In this document: positions 62,411 to 64,000 of the stretch, piece after piece | How positions within the stretch are numbered: position 1 is the stretch's first letter | Layout: the number at the start of each line of letters is the position of its first letter | Assembly: GCF_964340395.1 (NCBI RefSeq) | Contig: NC_135567.1 | Coordinates: 10,498,984-10,562,983 of the forward strand | DNA: 64,000 nucleotides | Direction: 5' to 3' | DNA from: Glandiceps talaboti | Taxonomy: Eukaryota > Hemichordata > Enteropneusta > Spengelidae | Notes under the pieces: model-generated | Told to the model about the DNA's origin: nothing | Databases searched by the model: none | What the model saw: the letters and a program-made list of their open reading frames with translations, nothing else | Translations under genes and position numbers: made by a program

Positions 62411-63757
62411 AAAGACCTGAGTTTAGGTGTGTCTGTAAGCTGTGCTACCGAGGTCTGCAATGAGTTTAGGTGTGTCTGTAAGGTATACTACCGAGGTCTG
62501 CAATGAGTTTAGGTGTGTCTGTAAGCTGTACTACCGAGGTCTGCAATGAGTTTAGGTGTGTCTGTAAGCTATACTACCGAGGTCTGCAATGAGTTTAGGT
62601 GTGTCTGTAAGCTATACTACCGAGGTCTGCAATGAGTTTAGGTGTGTCTGTAAGCTATACTACCGAGGTCTGCAATGAGTTTAGGTGTGTCTGTAAGCTA
62701 TACTACCGAGGTCTGCAATGAGTTTAGGTGTGTCTGTAAGCTATACTACCGAGGTCTGCAATGAGTTTAGGAGTGTCTGTAACCTGTACTACCGAGGTCT
62801 GCAATGAGTTTAGGTGTGTCTGTAAGGTATACTACCGAGGTCTGCAATGAGTTTAGGTGTGTCTCTAAGCTATACTACCGAGGTCTGCAATGAGTTTAGG
62901 AGTGTCTGTAAGCTATACTACCGAGGTCTGCAATGAGTTTAGGTGTGTCTGTAAGCTATACTACCGAGGTCTGCAATGAGTTTAGGAGTGTCTGTAACCT
63001 GTACTACCGAGGTCTGCAATGAGTTTAGGTGTGTCTGTAAGGTATACTACCGAGGTCTGCAATGAGTTTAGGTGTGTCTCTAAGCTATACTACCGAGGTC
63101 TGCAATGAGTTTAGGTGTGTCTGTAAGCTATACTACCAAGGTCTTCAATGAGTTTAGGTGTGTCTGTAAGCCGTACTACCGATGTCTGCAATGAGTTTAG
63201 GAGTGTCTGTAAGCTATACTACCGAGGTCTGCAATGAGTTTAGGTGTGTCTGTAAGCTGTACTACCGAGGTCTGCAATGAGTTTAGGAGTGTCTGTAAGC
63301 TATACTACCGAGGTCTGCAATGAGTTTAGGTGTGTCTGTAAGCTATACTACCGAGGTCTGCAATGAGTTTAGGTGTGTCTGTAACCTGTACTACCGAGGT
63401 CTGCAATGAGTTTAGGAGTGTCTGTAAGCTGTACTACCGAGGTCTGCAATGAGTTTAGGAGTGTCTGTAAGCTATACTACCGAGGTCTGCAATAAGTTTA
63501 GGTGTGTCTGTAAGCTATACTACCGAGGTCTGCAATGAGTTTAGGAGTGTCTGTAAGCTGTACTACCGAGGTCTGCAATGAGTTTAGGTGTGTCTGTAAG
63601 CTGTACTACCGAGGTCTGCAATGAGTTTAGGTGTGTCTGTAAGCTATACTACCGAGGTCTGCAATGAGTTTAGGTGTGTCTGTAAGCTATACTACCGAGG
63701 TCTGCAATGAGTTTAGGAGTGTCTGTAAGCTATACTACCGAGGTCTGCAAAGGTCAT
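62411..63757. repeat. 43-bp minisatellite in intron 8 (about 31 copies)
   Basis: Unit CTGTACTACCGAGGTCTGCA followed by ATGAGTTTAGGTGTGTCTGT and AAG. Each unit contains TTTAG|GTGTGT, an acceptor/donor-like junction. Confidence 0.96.
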
Positions 63758-64000
63758 AAAGATTACTACTGAGGTCTTCAAATCTCATATCCGGGCCGTA
63801 AAGGTTTTATCGTATACCTTATGTAGAGACACAGAAACATTATCTAAATCAGATAACCATATAAATTGATAGAGAAACAGTATTTTGTGCTTAAAGAAAC
63901 GTAAAGATGCAGAGAAAATATCAAACCGAATCACTGAGTGAACAGATCTCAATGAGTGGGCTATTTACCATATTTGGGCAAAGTGTGCCAGTGTGTGATA
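63758..64000. other. Intronic remainder, nothing recognised
   Basis: Plain AT-rich intron sequence; no exon seen. Confidence 0.5.

Overview
This is a window of an animal nuclear genome, not a bacterial or viral one. Every gene is split by GT-AG introns, intergenic DNA is AT-rich, and the sequence is full of microsatellites, minisatellites, small inverted-repeat transposons, a tRNA-derived SINE and LINE tails. Gene content (TMEM232, a CYP2-clan P450, an M1 aminopeptidase) and repeat style fit a marine invertebrate, perhaps a non-vertebrate deuterostome such as a hemichordate or lancelet, or a lophotrochozoan. The species cannot be fixed from sequence alone.

Region 1 (1-8,866, minus strand): the 5' part of a TMEM232 orthologue. 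Eight coding exons chain in phase and give the first ~351 residues; the gene leaves the window at base 1. Its introns carry 21-bp and 78-bp minisatellites, GACA/CATA microsatellites, a large imperfect palindrome, LINE-like tails and MITEs.

Region 2 (8,867-24,000): a gene-poor spacer holding paired copies of several TIR element families, compound (AG)n/(GACA)n/(CATA)n arrays and an unusual number of CACGTG E-boxes. Three of these lie just upstream of a TATA box that precedes the P450.

Region 3 (24,142-27,504, plus): a complete three-exon CYP2-clan cytochrome P450 of 517 residues. It is followed by AATAAA, long TATG/CT microsatellites and a near-perfect ~90-bp-arm hairpin.

Region 4 (28,995 to beyond 62,342, plus): an M1 zinc aminopeptidase of the LNPEP/ERAP/APN type. 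Eight exons encode about 600 residues, including the membrane anchor, GAMEN and HExxH-X18-E; the C-terminal part lies outside the window. Intron 1 is about 24.7 kb and is built largely of minisatellites (59, 69, 68, 44 and ~97 bp units) and MITEs.

The most striking observation is that several minisatellites in the aminopeptidase gene are tandem amplifications of its own exon-intron junctions. The exon 3 donor (42-bp unit) and exon 5 acceptor (45-bp unit) arrays preserve the reading frame and flank the catalytic exon. The exon 7 donor array (50-bp unit, about 46 near-identical copies) breaks frame, and the exon 7 acceptor is also triplicated. This leaves dozens of competing splice sites around the active-site exons. 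The three genes are not obviously functionally linked; their adjacency looks incidental.
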